Below are positions 1 to 8,039 of a stretch of 64,000 nt of DNA, in pieces. A program made the position numbers and the translations under genes. The notes below the pieces were generated by a model that was given only the letters and a program-made list of their open reading frames with translations, did no database searches and had not been told where the DNA came from. The stretch is from Selenomonas ruminantium subsp. lactilytica TAM6421 (GTDB lineage: Bacteria > Bacillota > Negativicutes > Selenomonadales > Selenomonadaceae): NCBI RefSeq assembly GCF_000284095.1, contig NC_017073.1, positions 1 through 64,000 of the forward strand. Reading direction: 5' to 3'. Numbering within the stretch: the first letter of the stretch is position 1; each line of letters begins with the position of its first letter.

Positions 1-762
1 ATGATTACAGTAGTTATCAGCAATAAGAAGGGCGGCGTTGGCAAAACAACCACGGCATATAACCTTGCAGCCGGATTAAGAAAAAGAGGTAAGTCCGTCC
101 TGGCTATTGATCTTGATCCACAGTGTTCCCTCACGAAGTTCTGCGGAGTAAACAAAAATGGCCCTACGTCCTTCGGCGTTATTACCAAAGAAGTAAACAT
201 CAATTCTGCGATTCTTAAACTGGAATTCTTTGACCTTATCCCTGGCAGCCCTCTACTGAACAGTGCTGACCAAAACTTACCAGAGTCCGTCAATAAACTT
301 ATGCGAATTCGTGAAGCACTCTCTGAACTGGCCACAGATTATGACTACTGCATCATGGACAATGCCCCGGCTCTCGGCGTGGTCACTGTCAACGCATACA
401 TGGCCACGGATTATGTGGTAATCCCCGCAGAGGCCAACGAACTTTCCACAGACGGTATCGCCAATGTATTTGAATCCGTACTTGATGTTCGGAAATATGT
501 AAATCCCAATATTCAAATTGCTGGTATCCTGCTCACGAGATTCAAGCCCAATACTGTACTGAACAGAGAATATACCGATATATTCAATGAATTGGCCAAA
601 GGCATGGGAACCAAAGTGTTTAAAACGGCAATCCGTGAAAACGTTAATCTCGCAGAACTGCCATCTATCCATGTGCCTATCTTCGACTATAAGCCGAATT
701 CCACCGGAGCCGAAGATTATAATAAGTTCATCGATGAATTTATCAAAGGAGTAGAAAAATAA
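1..762 (+). CDS. parA: ParA-type partition ATPase
   Basis: Deviant Walker-type ATPase of the ParA/MinD family (253 aa), which drives segregation of low-copy replicons by forming dynamic nucleoid-bound patches. The deviant Walker A motif KKGGVGKTT lies at residues 9-17, a Walker A' IDLDPQ at about 37-42 and a Walker B-like CIMDNAP near 117. There is no N-terminal HTH, so this is a small (type Ib-like) ParA that usually works with a small RHH centromere-binding protein, and such a gene follows directly with a TAATG overlap. The ATG is the first base of the window, so the promoter is not visible. Family assignment is certain. A role in phage-plasmid maintenance is inferred from the neighbouring RHH gene and the dispersed octad arrays. 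Confidence 0.96.
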   Translation: MITVVISNKKGGVGKTTTAYNLAAGLRKRGKSVLAIDLDPQCSLTKFCGVNKNGPTSFGVITKEVNINSAILKLEFFDLIPGSPLLNSADQNLPESVNKLMRIREALSELATDYDYCIMDNAPALGVVTVNAYMATDYVVIPAEANELSTDGIANVFESVLDVRKYVNPNIQIAGILLTRFKPNTVLNREYTDIFNELAKGMGTKVFKTAIRENVNLAELPSIHVPIFDYKPNSTGAEDYNKFIDEFIKGVEK

Positions 763-1151
763 TGCCAATCAATAGAAGCGAACAATTCCACAAGCGGAAA
801 TCCGATGCGTTGCGGCAGATAACAGGAGCCATAGAAAAAGCCAAAGAAGCCCCGGAGCCGGAAATCGTAGAAGCGCTCAAAGATGCGTCTGCTCCTTCCA
901 CGCCTATCATTAAAGCACCTCCGGCCAAACCGCAGATTAAACAGGAACCACCAAAGGAAGAAAACAAAGAACGTCGTGATAAACGTGTGACTCTTTATCT
1001 CACCCAGGACGAATATGATATGTTCCGCGAACAGGCATATCGCCGCCACAAGAAGCTGAATGAGGTCATCGTAACCGCTGCGAAGAAAAACATCGGCAGA
1101 CCTCCTGCTCCACCGAAGAAATTTATCGAGGAAACAGAGGAAAATCAATAA
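762..1151 (+). CDS. RHH partner of ParA (ParB-like centromere-binding protein)
   Basis: 129 aa. Residues 1-65 are polar and rich in Pro, Glu and Lys (apparently disordered). A ribbon-helix-helix type segment follows: beta strand RDKRVTLYLTQDEYDMFREQ at about 68-87, then the helix LNEVIVTAAKKN. The tail is basic and Pro-rich. This architecture (disordered arm plus RHH) is usual for ParB/omega-type centromere-binding proteins encoded after small ParA ATPases. The start overlaps the parA stop (TAATG), so the two are translationally coupled. Its likely DNA targets are the 8-bp repeat arrays found in five intergenic places in this window, the nearest only 120 bp downstream. Binding is inference. 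Confidence 0.8.
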   Translation: MPINRSEQFHKRKSDALRQITGAIEKAKEAPEPEIVEALKDASAPSTPIIKAPPAKPQIKQEPPKEENKERRDKRVTLYLTQDEYDMFREQAYRRHKKLNEVIVTAAKKNIGRPPAPPKKFIEETEENQ

Positions 1152-1162
1152 AATAAGCCTTC

Positions 1163-1204
1163 AAGCCCATAGGCGCTCTCACGCTTCGCCTACGGGCTTT
1201 TTCT
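1163..1204 (+). terminator. Intrinsic terminator after parA operon
   Basis: Stem AAGCCCATAGGCG / CGCCTACGGGCTT (13 bp, one mismatch) with an 11-nt loop, followed by TTTTC. It closes the parA-RHH operon. Confidence 0.88.
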
Positions 1205-1212
1205 ATGCAATG

Positions 1213-1226
1213 CAATAGTTTATATA
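1213..1226 (+). repeat. Dispersed 14-mer GCAATAGTTTATAT, copy 1
   Basis: Exact 14-mer also present at 54418-54431 (+) and 28956-28969 (-). In all three places it lies just downstream of a GTAGG-containing hairpin in intergenic DNA. Function unknown. Confidence 0.6.
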
Positions 1227-1274
1227 GGAATGATATTTCACGGCCCTTCACGGCAATCCTACGCGGTCATGTTT

Positions 1275-1322
1275 TACAACGTTATAATTGTATACATGTG
1301 TAATGGTATAATGGCATAACAA
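1275..1322. repeat. Octad array A (candidate centromere/operator)
   Basis: Six consecutive 8-bp units in exact phase: TACAACGT, TATAATTG, TATACATG, TGTAATGG, TATAATGG, CATAACAA. The same degenerate octads recur in phase at 5690, 30470, 40666 and 54295. The array lies immediately downstream of the parA-RHH operon. Confidence 0.75.
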
Positions 1323-1433
1323 GGTAAGCATTATTTTTTCAGTGAATTCATTTCTTGGAATCCATGTTATTTGTTATCTTTTAATTGTAAAAGTAAACGC
1401 CAGTGCCAAAAAATATGGCAGAAAGGATTTCAA

Positions 1434-1712
1434 ATGGAAAGTTACGCTTTAATCGTAAAGACCGCCTGGGCAGCTCTGATGCACGGAACCTGGGGGCAAG
1501 TCGGCGAGGTCATTATTTTAGGAATTGGCCTTCTGTTAGTTGACAAACTGTGTACGATAATCCGCTACGGTGTTTATCTGCTTATCTTCATTGATATCGT
1601 CGTAGCAATGGTCTATCTATGTCAGCCCAGGAAGCGGAGAAGGGCGATTATCTGTATAATCGTTCTCATATTCATCATCGCACTGTATTATTACCTATCC
1701 CAAAAAGGGTAA
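1434..1712 (+). CDS. Small membrane protein, function unknown
   Basis: 92 aa, starting MESYALIVKTAW. The start was chosen for the GAAAGGA Shine-Dalgarno 6 nt upstream; the reading frame is open further upstream without an SD. Two clear hydrophobic helices are seen at about residues 48-65 and 72-90, plus a weaker one at 27-40, separated by a basic loop (QPRKRRR). It stands alone between octad array A and a terminator shared with the convergent polymerase gene. Not recognised; a holin-like or superinfection-exclusion role would be guesswork. Confidence 0.7.
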   Translation: MESYALIVKTAWAALMHGTWGQVGEVIILGIGLLLVDKLCTIIRYGVYLLIFIDIVVAMVYLCQPRKRRRAIICIIVLIFIIALYYYLSQKG

Positions 1713-1722
1713 AAACGAGAAA

Positions 1723-1753
1723 GCGCAGGAGCATCATAGCCCCTGCGTTTTTT
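1723..1753. terminator. Bidirectional terminator between convergent genes
   Basis: Stem CGCAGG / CCTGCG with T6 on the + side and a T-rich tail on the - side. It separates the small membrane gene (+) from the DNA polymerase gene (-). Confidence 0.75.
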
Positions 1754-4700
1754 ATGCGGTCACAAGTTGCGCATCGATGATAATGCCTTTGTTGCTGCGG
1801 ATAAATTCATAAGTCAATCCTTTGGCCACTTTGATTCCCCGCTGCCAACCGCGATATCTATCATAGTATTTATCTTTGTTCCATGCCGATGCAAATACAA
1901 TGCCATCGAATTCACCGTATGGCGTATCGAATATCAGCTTGGCCATAGTTTTTCCTCGCTTATCCTGGAACTCATAGACGCTCTTGGCCACCCCCGTAAG
2001 CACCTTTGGAAGTGACGAGAAGGAAAAGGACAACACGGAAATTTCACCGGCAATCTTATCATACTTCTTTGCTGCGGACTCCTTGAAATCCACATCAGCC
2101 AACTTTGCCTGCCACTGGTCAATCATGCGTTGTGCCTTGGCCCGGCCCTTATCATCTATGGCCATGTCATATTGGTCCTGGTAATACTCAATGCGTTCCT
2201 CACAATGAGCCTTGCGCTGCAAGATTTCCTTGGTGGATTGCAGATTGGCCAGCATCCAGCCTCGGTCTTTCCCCAGGTAATCCAGTGCCCCGGCCTTGAT
2301 AAGCCCCTCGGTAATTAACTTATTATTGGCTCCGGCCACCGTATGCCAATCATTGCTCTGGACCAGCGTAAGGTTCGCCCCTACGCCTTTGATATAACAT
2401 AAGCCGACACGGATCGCATCGCCTTCCACGGCCCATTTACGGTTGCCCTTGGATAAATCCGGAGGAAGCAGCTTGATGCCCATACGCTTACATTCTTCGA
2501 TATACGGCAAGAGTTTCTTGTGGTCCGTCCGGGAATTAAGCAAAGCGCACATGTATTGGACCGGGAAATGCGTTTTGAGAAACGCGGTCTTATATGAGAG
2601 TTTAGCATAGGATACCGCGTGGCTGCGGTTGAATACATACCGGCCAGCGGCTTCAATCTGCGCTGCCACCGCCGCTGCTACCTCATGTGAATAACCGTTG
2701 GCCTCACATGCGGCAATGAAATCAGCCACGGCAGCCTTGATTTTCGTGAGCTCTTTTCGCCCAATGACTTTACGGAGGGCATCAGCTTGACCAAGGTCGT
2801 ACCCGGCCATCTTCATGGAGATAAGCATAATCTGTTCTTGGTACACCAGAACGCCATATGTTTTCCCTGCGATTTCCTTCATGGCCTCGCAAGGATATTC
2901 CACGGTAATCTTGCCGTTCTTAGCATCGACATATTGTTGAAGCATACCAGAGTCAATCGGCCCCGGACGATACAAGGCAACCAGCACGGCCAGGTCATCA
3001 AAGCGATTCGGCTTCAATTCCTGGGCAACTTTCTGCATCCCAGGGGACTCCATTTGGAATATACCCGTAGTATGGCCACCGGCGTATACCTCGTATGTAG
3101 CCTTGTCGTTCATGGGGATAGATTCAAGGGAAAGCGGAATTTTGATTGCGGAAAGGCACTCGTCGATAATATCCAACGTGCGCAGGCCCAAGATGTCCAA
3201 CTTCAAGAGGCCCATGGCTTCCAGTGTGTGATATTCAAAGGCGGCCACACGCACATACTCGCGCTTACCAGTGGACGTATCTGTGGAAGTGCAGCCTTCT
3301 ACCGGACAATATTTTTCTACGGCATCCGGAGTAACCAGGATTGCCGATGCGTGAACCCCCATCTTATCAATGCGACCAGCGAAATGCTGCGACACATCAA
3401 GGAGACGTTCACGTTCTTCCTGGCTGAAAGCACTGTTTATCGTGAGGATTTCGTCGAGGGATTCTTGCAGGTCCTTAGTTACCACGAGCACCCTTTCCCT
3501 GGTCCATCGCATACCAGTGTCCTGCTTGTCCCTTTTACGACGGTCAACCTCTGCGCGTTCTTCCTCGGTCAATGACAGATATTCTTCTTTCTCCAATGCC
3601 TGCTGCGCCCGAAGAACCGCCTGTTTACCAACATCGGGTTTGTCGGGATTTTTGGTATAGCCATACGTCGTAACCTTGTAGACTGTACCGTAATGTTCCC
3701 GGATATAATCAATGATTTTCCCTCGATTATCCGTGGATACGTCTGTATCGATATCCGCCGGGCTTTGTCTCTGTGGATTACAAAAGCGGAAAAATGCGGT
3801 ATCGTATTTGATACTATCGACTTTATGAAAGCCCATGAGGTAACCAATGAGGCACCCGGCAGCAGAACCACGGCCTTCGCCAACGGGGATATTATTCTTT
3901 ACGCACCAGTTTACCAGGTCCCAGATGATAAGCAGGTAATTGAGATAGTTGGCTTTTTTGAGGTCAACCATTTCTTTTTCAAAGCGTTCCCCGTACTCCT
4001 TGTACTTGCCTTTAGGAACCTTGGCCCGCCAATTCTCTCGGCAGATTTCCCGGATAACTTCTTCGGCATCGCGCTCTGTGTACGTCGGATAGTGCATACC
4101 GCCGAATTCAATGGTTACATTGCAGCGCTCGGCAATGGCGGAGGTATTCGCAATGGCTTCCTCTTTCACATCGTCCGGTATCCAGAGCGTTTCCCGGATT
4201 TCCTGCTCGGACCAGAGATAGTTTTCGTTATCATGGTATCCATTGCCATGAATTTGCAGCCACAAGAAATGATAGGGCTCGTCCTCGGCCTTGGCATAAT
4301 GAGCATCCGTAGTGACCACCAGAGGGACGTTGTGCTTCCTGGCCAGACCAATGACCTTATCGTTGTATTCCCATTGCCGGTCAATGTTCAATGGCTGGAT
4401 TTCAGCGTAGAACCTGTCCCCAAAGATTTCCTTGAACTTTACAAACCAATCCTCGCCGGTATCCGTATTGACGATGGAAGCCATGCACGCGGACAGACAA
4501 ATTACCCCCCCACTATGCTTTCGCAGGTCTGATTCGTCGATACGCGGTTTGTAGAACATGTGGTCCTCGCGGTAAGCGATGGAGTCCAGTTCTTTGAGGT
4601 TCCTGTACCCTTCCTCGTTCATAGCCAAGAGAACCAAATGGTGCGTGAAGGAACGGTCACGGATGCTTACGTCTGGGCAAAAGTAGAACTCGCAGCCGAT

Positions 4701-4883
4701 GATAGGCTTGATATCCTGGGCCACACATTCCCGGTAAAATTCTACGATACCACGCATAGTCCCATGATCTGTGAGGGCCACCGCAGTCTGGCCAAGTTCC
4801 TTCACCCGGCCAACAAGTTCTTTCATAGTCTGATACCCGTCCATGATTGAAAAATCCGTGTGGTTATGGAGCGAAATATACAT
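1752..4883 (-). CDS. dnaE: DNA polymerase III alpha subunit, DnaE type
   Basis: C-family replicative polymerase of 1043 aa. The PHP domain starts at residue 1 (YISLHNHTDFSIMDG, ALTDHGT). The palm follows, with GEGRGSAAGCL (about 335-345), the catalytic acidic pair in ADIDTDVS (about 380) and a third Asp in LKLDILGLRTL. Fingers include GYDLGQADALRKVIGRKE, and an OB-fold-like segment lies at the C-terminus (about 960-1040). It is shorter than host DnaE (about 1150 aa) because the C-terminal clamp/tau-binding region is reduced. A strong SD (GGAGG) precedes the ATG. It lies downstream of a 71-aa gene and a consensus leftward promoter at 5162-5190. It probably makes phage/episome replication independent of host DnaE. 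DnaE- rather than PolC-type is clear from the absence of an exonuclease insertion. Confidence 0.96.
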   Translation of the reverse strand: MYISLHNHTDFSIMDGYQTMKELVGRVKELGQTAVALTDHGTMRGIVEFYRECVAQDIKPIIGCEFYFCPDVSIRDRSFTHHLVLLAMNEEGYRNLKELDSIAYREDHMFYKPRIDESDLRKHSGGVICLSACMASIVNTDTGEDWFVKFKEIFGDRFYAEIQPLNIDRQWEYNDKVIGLARKHNVPLVVTTDAHYAKAEDEPYHFLWLQIHGNGYHDNENYLWSEQEIRETLWIPDDVKEEAIANTSAIAERCNVTIEFGGMHYPTYTERDAEEVIREICRENWRAKVPKGKYKEYGERFEKEMVDLKKANYLNYLLIIWDLVNWCVKNNIPVGEGRGSAAGCLIGYLMGFHKVDSIKYDTAFFRFCNPQRQSPADIDTDVSTDNRGKIIDYIREHYGTVYKVTTYGYTKNPDKPDVGKQAVLRAQQALEKEEYLSLTEEERAEVDRRKRDKQDTGMRWTRERVLVVTKDLQESLDEILTINSAFSQEERERLLDVSQHFAGRIDKMGVHASAILVTPDAVEKYCPVEGCTSTDTSTGKREYVRVAAFEYHTLEAMGLLKLDILGLRTLDIIDECLSAIKIPLSLESIPMNDKATYEVYAGGHTTGIFQMESPGMQKVAQELKPNRFDDLAVLVALYRPGPIDSGMLQQYVDAKNGKITVEYPCEAMKEIAGKTYGVLVYQEQIMLISMKMAGYDLGQADALRKVIGRKELTKIKAAVADFIAACEANGYSHEVAAAVAAQIEAAGRYVFNRSHAVSYAKLSYKTAFLKTHFPVQYMCALLNSRTDHKKLLPYIEECKRMGIKLLPPDLSKGNRKWAVEGDAIRVGLCYIKGVGANLTLVQSNDWHTVAGANNKLITEGLIKAGALDYLGKDRGWMLANLQSTKEILQRKAHCEERIEYYQDQYDMAIDDKGRAKAQRMIDQWQAKLADVDFKESAAKKYDKIAGEISVLSFSFSSLPKVLTGVAKSVYEFQDKRGKTMAKLIFDTPYGEFDGIVFASAWNKDKYYDRYRGWQRGIKVAKGLTYEFIRSNKGIIIDAQLVTA

Positions 4884-4899
4884 ATTGAATTACCTCCGT

Positions 4900-5115
4900 T
4901 TATGCTTCAAGGTCTAATGTATAATCCGCGACAGTAACTTTGACTCTTTCATCAGGAGTGTCGCCACCGGTCAAATTATCTTCCATGGTTTCCTTTAATA
5001 TCCCAGGTAATGTTTCATCCTCTTTTGCCCTGACAAAACCCTCGATAATTTCCTTGTCAGCCTCGTTATCAAAATGCTCATTGATTTCAACTTCGTACTT
5101 GATGCTTAACTTCAT
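4900..5115 (-). CDS. Small acidic protein upstream of dnaE
   Basis: 71 aa, acidic, predicted alpha/beta, with no recognised domain. The ATG is preceded by GAGGT. It is the first gene after the promoter at 5162-5190 and is co-transcribed with the polymerase 16 bp downstream. Function unknown; the position suggests an early or replication-linked role. Confidence 0.7.
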   Translation of the reverse strand: MKLSIKYEVEINEHFDNEADKEIIEGFVRAKEDETLPGILKETMEDNLTGGDTPDERVKVTVADYTLDLEA

Positions 5116-5161
5116 TTGCTATACCTCGATTCTTCTGTGTAATATCTTGACAACACAATAT

Positions 5162-5190
5162 ATTCTACTCTCGTTAAATATAATTGTCAA
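5162..5190 (-). promoter_or_regulatory. Leftward sigma-A promoter for dnaE operon
   Basis: On the minus strand TTGACA, 17 bp, TAGAAT. It is bracketed by TTGACAA (5147-5153 on +) and TTGTCAA (5184-5190), an inverted pair 37 bp apart centre to centre. A similar pair brackets the promoter at 7369-7397, suggesting a shared operator. Confidence 0.8.
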
Positions 5191-5195
5191 GTGAT

Positions 5196-5237
5196 AAAAA
5201 AAGGAGTCACTGGCAGCATAAAAATACCAGTGACTCC
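5196..5237 (-). terminator. Strong intrinsic terminator (minus)
   Basis: Perfect 11-bp stem GGAGTCACTGG / CCAGTGACTCC followed on the minus strand by T7. It ends the antirepressor operon before the dnaE promoter. Confidence 0.92.
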
Positions 5238-5241
5238 ATGG

Positions 5242-5427
5242 TTAATCATTCGGCAATATAGATTTTTCGATGAAATCCAGGGTTTCATTGTCAACCCATT
5301 GGCTCTTGGATTTCCCGATATAGACCAGGGAAATATTCTTGTGCGTCGATGCGATGACTCCGGTGACTCTTTTTCCCGTTTCCCGGTCATAAATAGGAAC
5401 CGTAGCTCCAACGTTGTATGCTCTCAT
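5242..5427 (-). CDS. Small basic protein, unknown
   Basis: 61 aa. It begins MRAYNVGATVPIYDRETGKR, probably a small beta-rich SH3/KOW-like fold judging by the alternating pattern VPIYDRETG...VTGVIAST...ISLVYIG. The SD GAGGTG is well placed. It is the last gene of the leftward operon that ends at the terminator directly downstream. No specific function can be assigned. Confidence 0.7.
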   Translation of the reverse strand: MRAYNVGATVPIYDRETGKRVTGVIASTHKNISLVYIGKSKSQWVDNETLDFIEKSILPND

Positions 5428-5441
5428 TTTGCACCTCGCTT

Positions 5442-5651
5442 TCAGATTTCCAAGGCCAGCGATGGACTAGGGATATGCCCCATGCTATTCCACGCTGACA
5501 GGAACCGGAACAACTTATTTGTGTCCTCCGCAGCCTCGCGGGGAACATACGAGATAATATTCGGTACAGAACGCTGCTCTCTAAGCTGAATTTTCTCGAT
5601 CTGTTCTGCAATATCATTGATAATCATAGTTTCATAGGTCCTTTCGTACAT
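5442..5651 (-). CDS. Small helical protein, unknown
   Basis: 69 aa, mostly helical, beginning MYERTYETMIINDIAEQIEK. The SD (AGAGGAAAA) is rather far from the ATG (about 12 nt). It lies between octad array B upstream and the 61-aa gene downstream (14 bp gap). Not recognised. Confidence 0.6.
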   Translation of the reverse strand: MYERTYETMIINDIAEQIEKIQLREQRSVPNIISYVPREAAEDTNKLFRFLSAWNSMGHIPSPSLALEI

Positions 5652-5689
5652 TTTTAAGGGGTTTTCCTCTGTAACACTCTAGGAGCACT

Positions 5690-5745
5690 TACACCGTTAT
5701 AATGGTATAACGCTATACAATTACACCATTACGCCATTATAACGC
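5690..5745. repeat. Octad array B (candidate centromere/operator)
   Basis: Seven in-phase octads: TACACCGT, TATAATGG, TATAACGC, TATACAAT, TACACCAT, TACGCCAT, TATAACGC. It lies between two leftward genes with no ORF across it. Confidence 0.8.
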
Positions 5746-5754
5746 TCTTATAGG

Positions 5755-5928
5755 TCATTTTAGGCGTTCATTTTTATAAACTATCGGTAAATCATCCCTT
5801 AACCGGTAGATTTCTCTATGACACCTCTCGATTTCCTTCTGGTAACTCAATGCCACGCCTCGGATAATCCATAGCATCATCCAGGACAGGACAAGGAACG
5901 CACCAAGGAACAAATCTATGGTATCCAT
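5755..5928 (-). CDS. Small single-pass membrane protein
   Basis: 57 aa, short and easily missed. It has an N-terminal hydrophobic helix (residues about 5-27, LFLGAFLVLSWMMLWII) followed by a charged helical tail. Its ATG lies 1 nt after the antirepressor stop (TAACATG), with GAGGG upstream, so the two are coupled. Octad array B begins 10 bp after its stop. Function unknown. Confidence 0.65.
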   Translation of the reverse strand: MDTIDLFLGAFLVLSWMMLWIIRGVALSYQKEIERCHREIYRLRDDLPIVYKNERLK

Positions 5929-5929
5929 G

Positions 5930-7090
5930 TTATGCCCTCGCTAAATCCTTCTGATTTCCCTGGATTTTCTTTAATTCTTCTTCGACACGCATACGGCCCT
6001 TGACTGTGAAATAATCACGAGTAATACCAGGAATAGCATCTTTAGTTTCCATATATCCCTCGGTAACTACCCATTTGTAAGCCTTGTAGCCATTGCCCTG
6101 CTTATAGCGCCAACCAAGAACATCGTCAACAACGTAACGCAGCAGATTTTCTTTGACATTCAATTCTTTTGCCAGGGCTCTTATTCCAATCAGATGGCCT
6201 TTTTCGATATACTTTGTCGTCTGCTCTGCCAAAGGTGTCAATTCCTTAACCTCGGCGGCCAGGGCCATGCGTTTTTCTTCCTCCTTAATCCACGCCTTTG
6301 CACGTTCAATGGGATCATCAATCATGTAGCTATCCATAGGCTTTACAACGTACTGTCCGGTCTTACGAATTTCTTTGAGAATTTCCTTGACCTTCTTCTT
6401 AAATTGCTTTGCAATGGGCTTGCGACTCTGCATGAGCACTTCATAGAGGCCATCTTCGGTAAGGAACCACATTTCACGGTTTTGACCTGATAGGAAGATT
6501 GTTCCTGTCAGCTTTTCATCTTCATCAACAGTCCTCAACATCCGCGACACATCACGGCTTACTTGCTTGGAATTAGCCCAAGCATAATCAATCCATTCAG
6601 CTACGTCCTTCGCCAAGAACAACGGCTGCTCTACTGTGCCATACATGCGGAACTGTTTACCTAATACTTCCTGTTCGTTGATAACTGCTAATTCATTTTC
6701 CATTTTCGTAACCTCCATAAAATCTTTTTGACGTCTATGTAGCTCCGGGATAACCTCGTCCTTCAAGAAGGAATCTATCGTCCGGCCATTGCAATCCCAC
6801 GATGACGGTTCCATTTGCATGATACCAGCCTCGTTGATAAGGTGTATCTGCATCGCATCGCCATGGATGTCCTCGGTCAGTTCGATGTGGTCAACCAGGC
6901 CAACCACAGGAGATATGACTTTGCCATCTTTGTCCAAAACAAATTTACAATCCGGACTCACATAGTAATCACCGGAGCCATATCCGAACATATCCATGAC
7001 GCTTTCCCGGACTAACCAGATATTGTCCTGGGTAACGATGAACCGGATATTGGAGAATGTTATAACCTTTGATTTAGTCACACTGTACAC
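5930..7090 (-). CDS. Antirepressor with two BRO-N-like modules and a KilAC-like C-terminus
   Basis: 386 aa. Residues about 1-120 form a first degenerate BRO-N-like module. Residues about 130-245 are a well-preserved BRO-N/Bro-type antirepressor domain (LFLAKDVAEWIDYAW, LTEDGLYEVLMQSRKPIAKQ, VKEILKEIRKTG). Residues about 275-386 resemble the phage antirepressor KilAC domain (GIRALAKELNVKENLLRYVV ... TRDYFTVKGR). Proteins of this class bind and inactivate phage repressors. An in-frame internal ATG at 6703 has a very strong GGAGG SD, so two products (386 and 257 aa) are likely. The start overlaps the preceding gene by 17 bp. The domain call is confident; the dual start is inference. Confidence 0.85.
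   Translation of the reverse strand: MYSVTKSKVITFSNIRFIVTQDNIWLVRESVMDMFGYGSGDYYVSPDCKFVLDKDGKVISPVVGLVDHIELTEDIHGDAMQIHLINEAGIMQMEPSSWDCNGRTIDSFLKDEVIPELHRRQKDFMEVTKMENELAVINEQEVLGKQFRMYGTVEQPLFLAKDVAEWIDYAWANSKQVSRDVSRMLRTVDEDEKLTGTIFLSGQNREMWFLTEDGLYEVLMQSRKPIAKQFKKKVKEILKEIRKTGQYVVKPMDSYMIDDPIERAKAWIKEEEKRMALAAEVKELTPLAEQTTKYIEKGHLIGIRALAKELNVKENLLRYVVDDVLGWRYKQGNGYKAYKWVVTEGYMETKDAIPGITRDYFTVKGRMRVEEELKKIQGNQKDLARA
6701..6717 (-). promoter_or_regulatory. Internal ribosome binding site in antirepressor gene
   Basis: Minus strand GGAGG, 8 nt, ATG at 6703, in frame inside the 386-aa ORF at residue 130. It lies precisely at the boundary before the conserved BRO-N domain, and is a better SD than most true starts nearby. 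Confidence 0.65.
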
Positions 7091-7328
7091 CCTCCGTTAG
7101 TTTCTCAATGGTATCAATGAGTTCTTCGTATTGAGCATGGTCCCCGCGACGATAAATCTTCGCCTTTTCCTTTTGGCTGCAAAAAACAGATTCTACCGTA
7201 GATGCCCCAAGCACGTTCACGCGCCAGGTACATGGGCACTTTGGAATTCTTTGATTATTTCTGTATGACCGGGCAAGTTCAACCCCATGGCCATCTTTTG
7301 TTGTAACAATGTATTTAACATACTTCAT
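7074..7328 (-). CDS. Small protein preceding antirepressor, unknown
   Basis: 84 aa from MKYVKYIVTTKDG. The longer ATG at 7397 is excluded because the promoter -10 (7369-7374) lies inside that extension, whereas AGAGG sits 8-9 nt before 7328. A basic N-terminal half and two Cys-containing segments (KCPCTW, VFCSQKE) could bind metal, but no family is recognised. It is the first gene of the antirepressor operon. Confidence 0.7.
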   Translation of the reverse strand: MKYVKYIVTTKDGHGVELARSYRNNQRIPKCPCTWRVNVLGASTVESVFCSQKEKAKIYRRGDHAQYEELIDTIEKLTEGVQCD

Positions 7329-7368
7329 TTCTTTTAACCTCTTGTGAAATATTTTTGACAACATGTAC

Positions 7369-7397
7369 ATTATAGGACTGTTATTTTTATTTGTCAA
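7369..7397 (-). promoter_or_regulatory. Consensus leftward promoter for antirepressor operon
   Basis: Minus strand TTGACA, 17 bp, TATAAT (perfect consensus). TTGACAA (7355-7361) and TTGTCAA (7391-7397) on + form an inverted pair 36 bp apart, as at the dnaE promoter. The shared downstream string TGTTGTCAA, followed by ATATT at a slightly variable distance, supports a common repressor. Confidence 0.85.
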
Positions 7398-7414
7398 TCG
7401 TTAATCCATAAAAA

Positions 7415-7453
7415 CAAAAAAACGAGGCCACCAAGGATTGCTCCTTAGTAGCC
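7415..7453 (-). terminator. Terminator after lysis cassette
   Basis: Minus strand GGCTACTAAGGA / TCCTTGGTGGCC stem (12 bp with two G-U pairs), GCAA loop, followed by CTCG and T7. Confidence 0.88.
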
Positions 7454-7460
7454 CCAAAGT

Positions 7461-8033
7461 TTAAAGTAACGCTGCTGCCAAGCCTACTCCGGCCCCGGCA
7501 AGGAAAGACTGAAATTCCCTCTTGTGTCGCTTATGTTTTTCTTTTTTCATATTCTCGGCATGAGTCTTATTTAATGCTTCGGTATTCTCTTTGACCGCAG
7601 CCTGTACCTCCCTGTTAACAATAGGAGTTACATCAAGTACGGCTTCGGATTTCTGCTCTACCTGTAGTTTTCCCTGGTCAAACTTTTGCTTCTCCGTGGT
7701 CAGACCATTGAGTTCCGTTTTTTCGCCATTGTAAGATACCGCGATGGCTGGTGCAGGACTCTCAATCTGCACATCGGCATCCGCAGGAGAATCCTTTTCT
7801 ACATACTTAATCACGGTATCCCCTTTGACTTCCACGGGAATCTGCACTGGAACAGGCTTCTCCACTTCCACAGTCTGTACTTCGGTCTTGGTAACTACAT
7901 TGGCTCCAAAGTGTTTGCAGGCGAACCAACCACCAGCGAACAATGCCATGGCCAGCGCAGCAACACCGATATACTTCGCATGACTTTTGATCCACCGAAG
8001 TACGCCAAAGAAAATCTTACTTACTTTTGCCAT
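7461..8033 (-). CDS. Spanin-like membrane protein of the lysis cassette
   Basis: 190 aa. One N-terminal transmembrane helix (about 21-40) is followed by a long periplasmic-type Pro/Val/Glu-rich stalk (VEVEKPVPVQIPVEVKG), a charged helical segment and a short hydrophobic C-terminus (GAGVGLAAALL). It lies 6 bp after the endolysin as the last lysis gene, with GGAG at 13 nt from ATG. In a host with an outer membrane, this position and topology fit an i-spanin or unimolecular spanin. The cysteine at the end of the TM region lacks a good lipobox. Function is inferred from context. Confidence 0.6.
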   Translation of the reverse strand: MAKVSKIFFGVLRWIKSHAKYIGVAALAMALFAGGWFACKHFGANVVTKTEVQTVEVEKPVPVQIPVEVKGDTVIKYVEKDSPADADVQIESPAPAIAVSYNGEKTELNGLTTEKQKFDQGKLQVEQKSEAVLDVTPIVNREVQAAVKENTEALNKTHAENMKKEKHKRHKREFQSFLAGAGVGLAAALL

Positions 8034-8039
8034 TCCACA

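Noticed and set aside
2787-4532. Long rightward frames (262 and 279 codons) inside the polymerase gene
   Set aside because: They are antisense to a clearly conserved DnaE, lack SDs and have unlikely amino-acid patterns.
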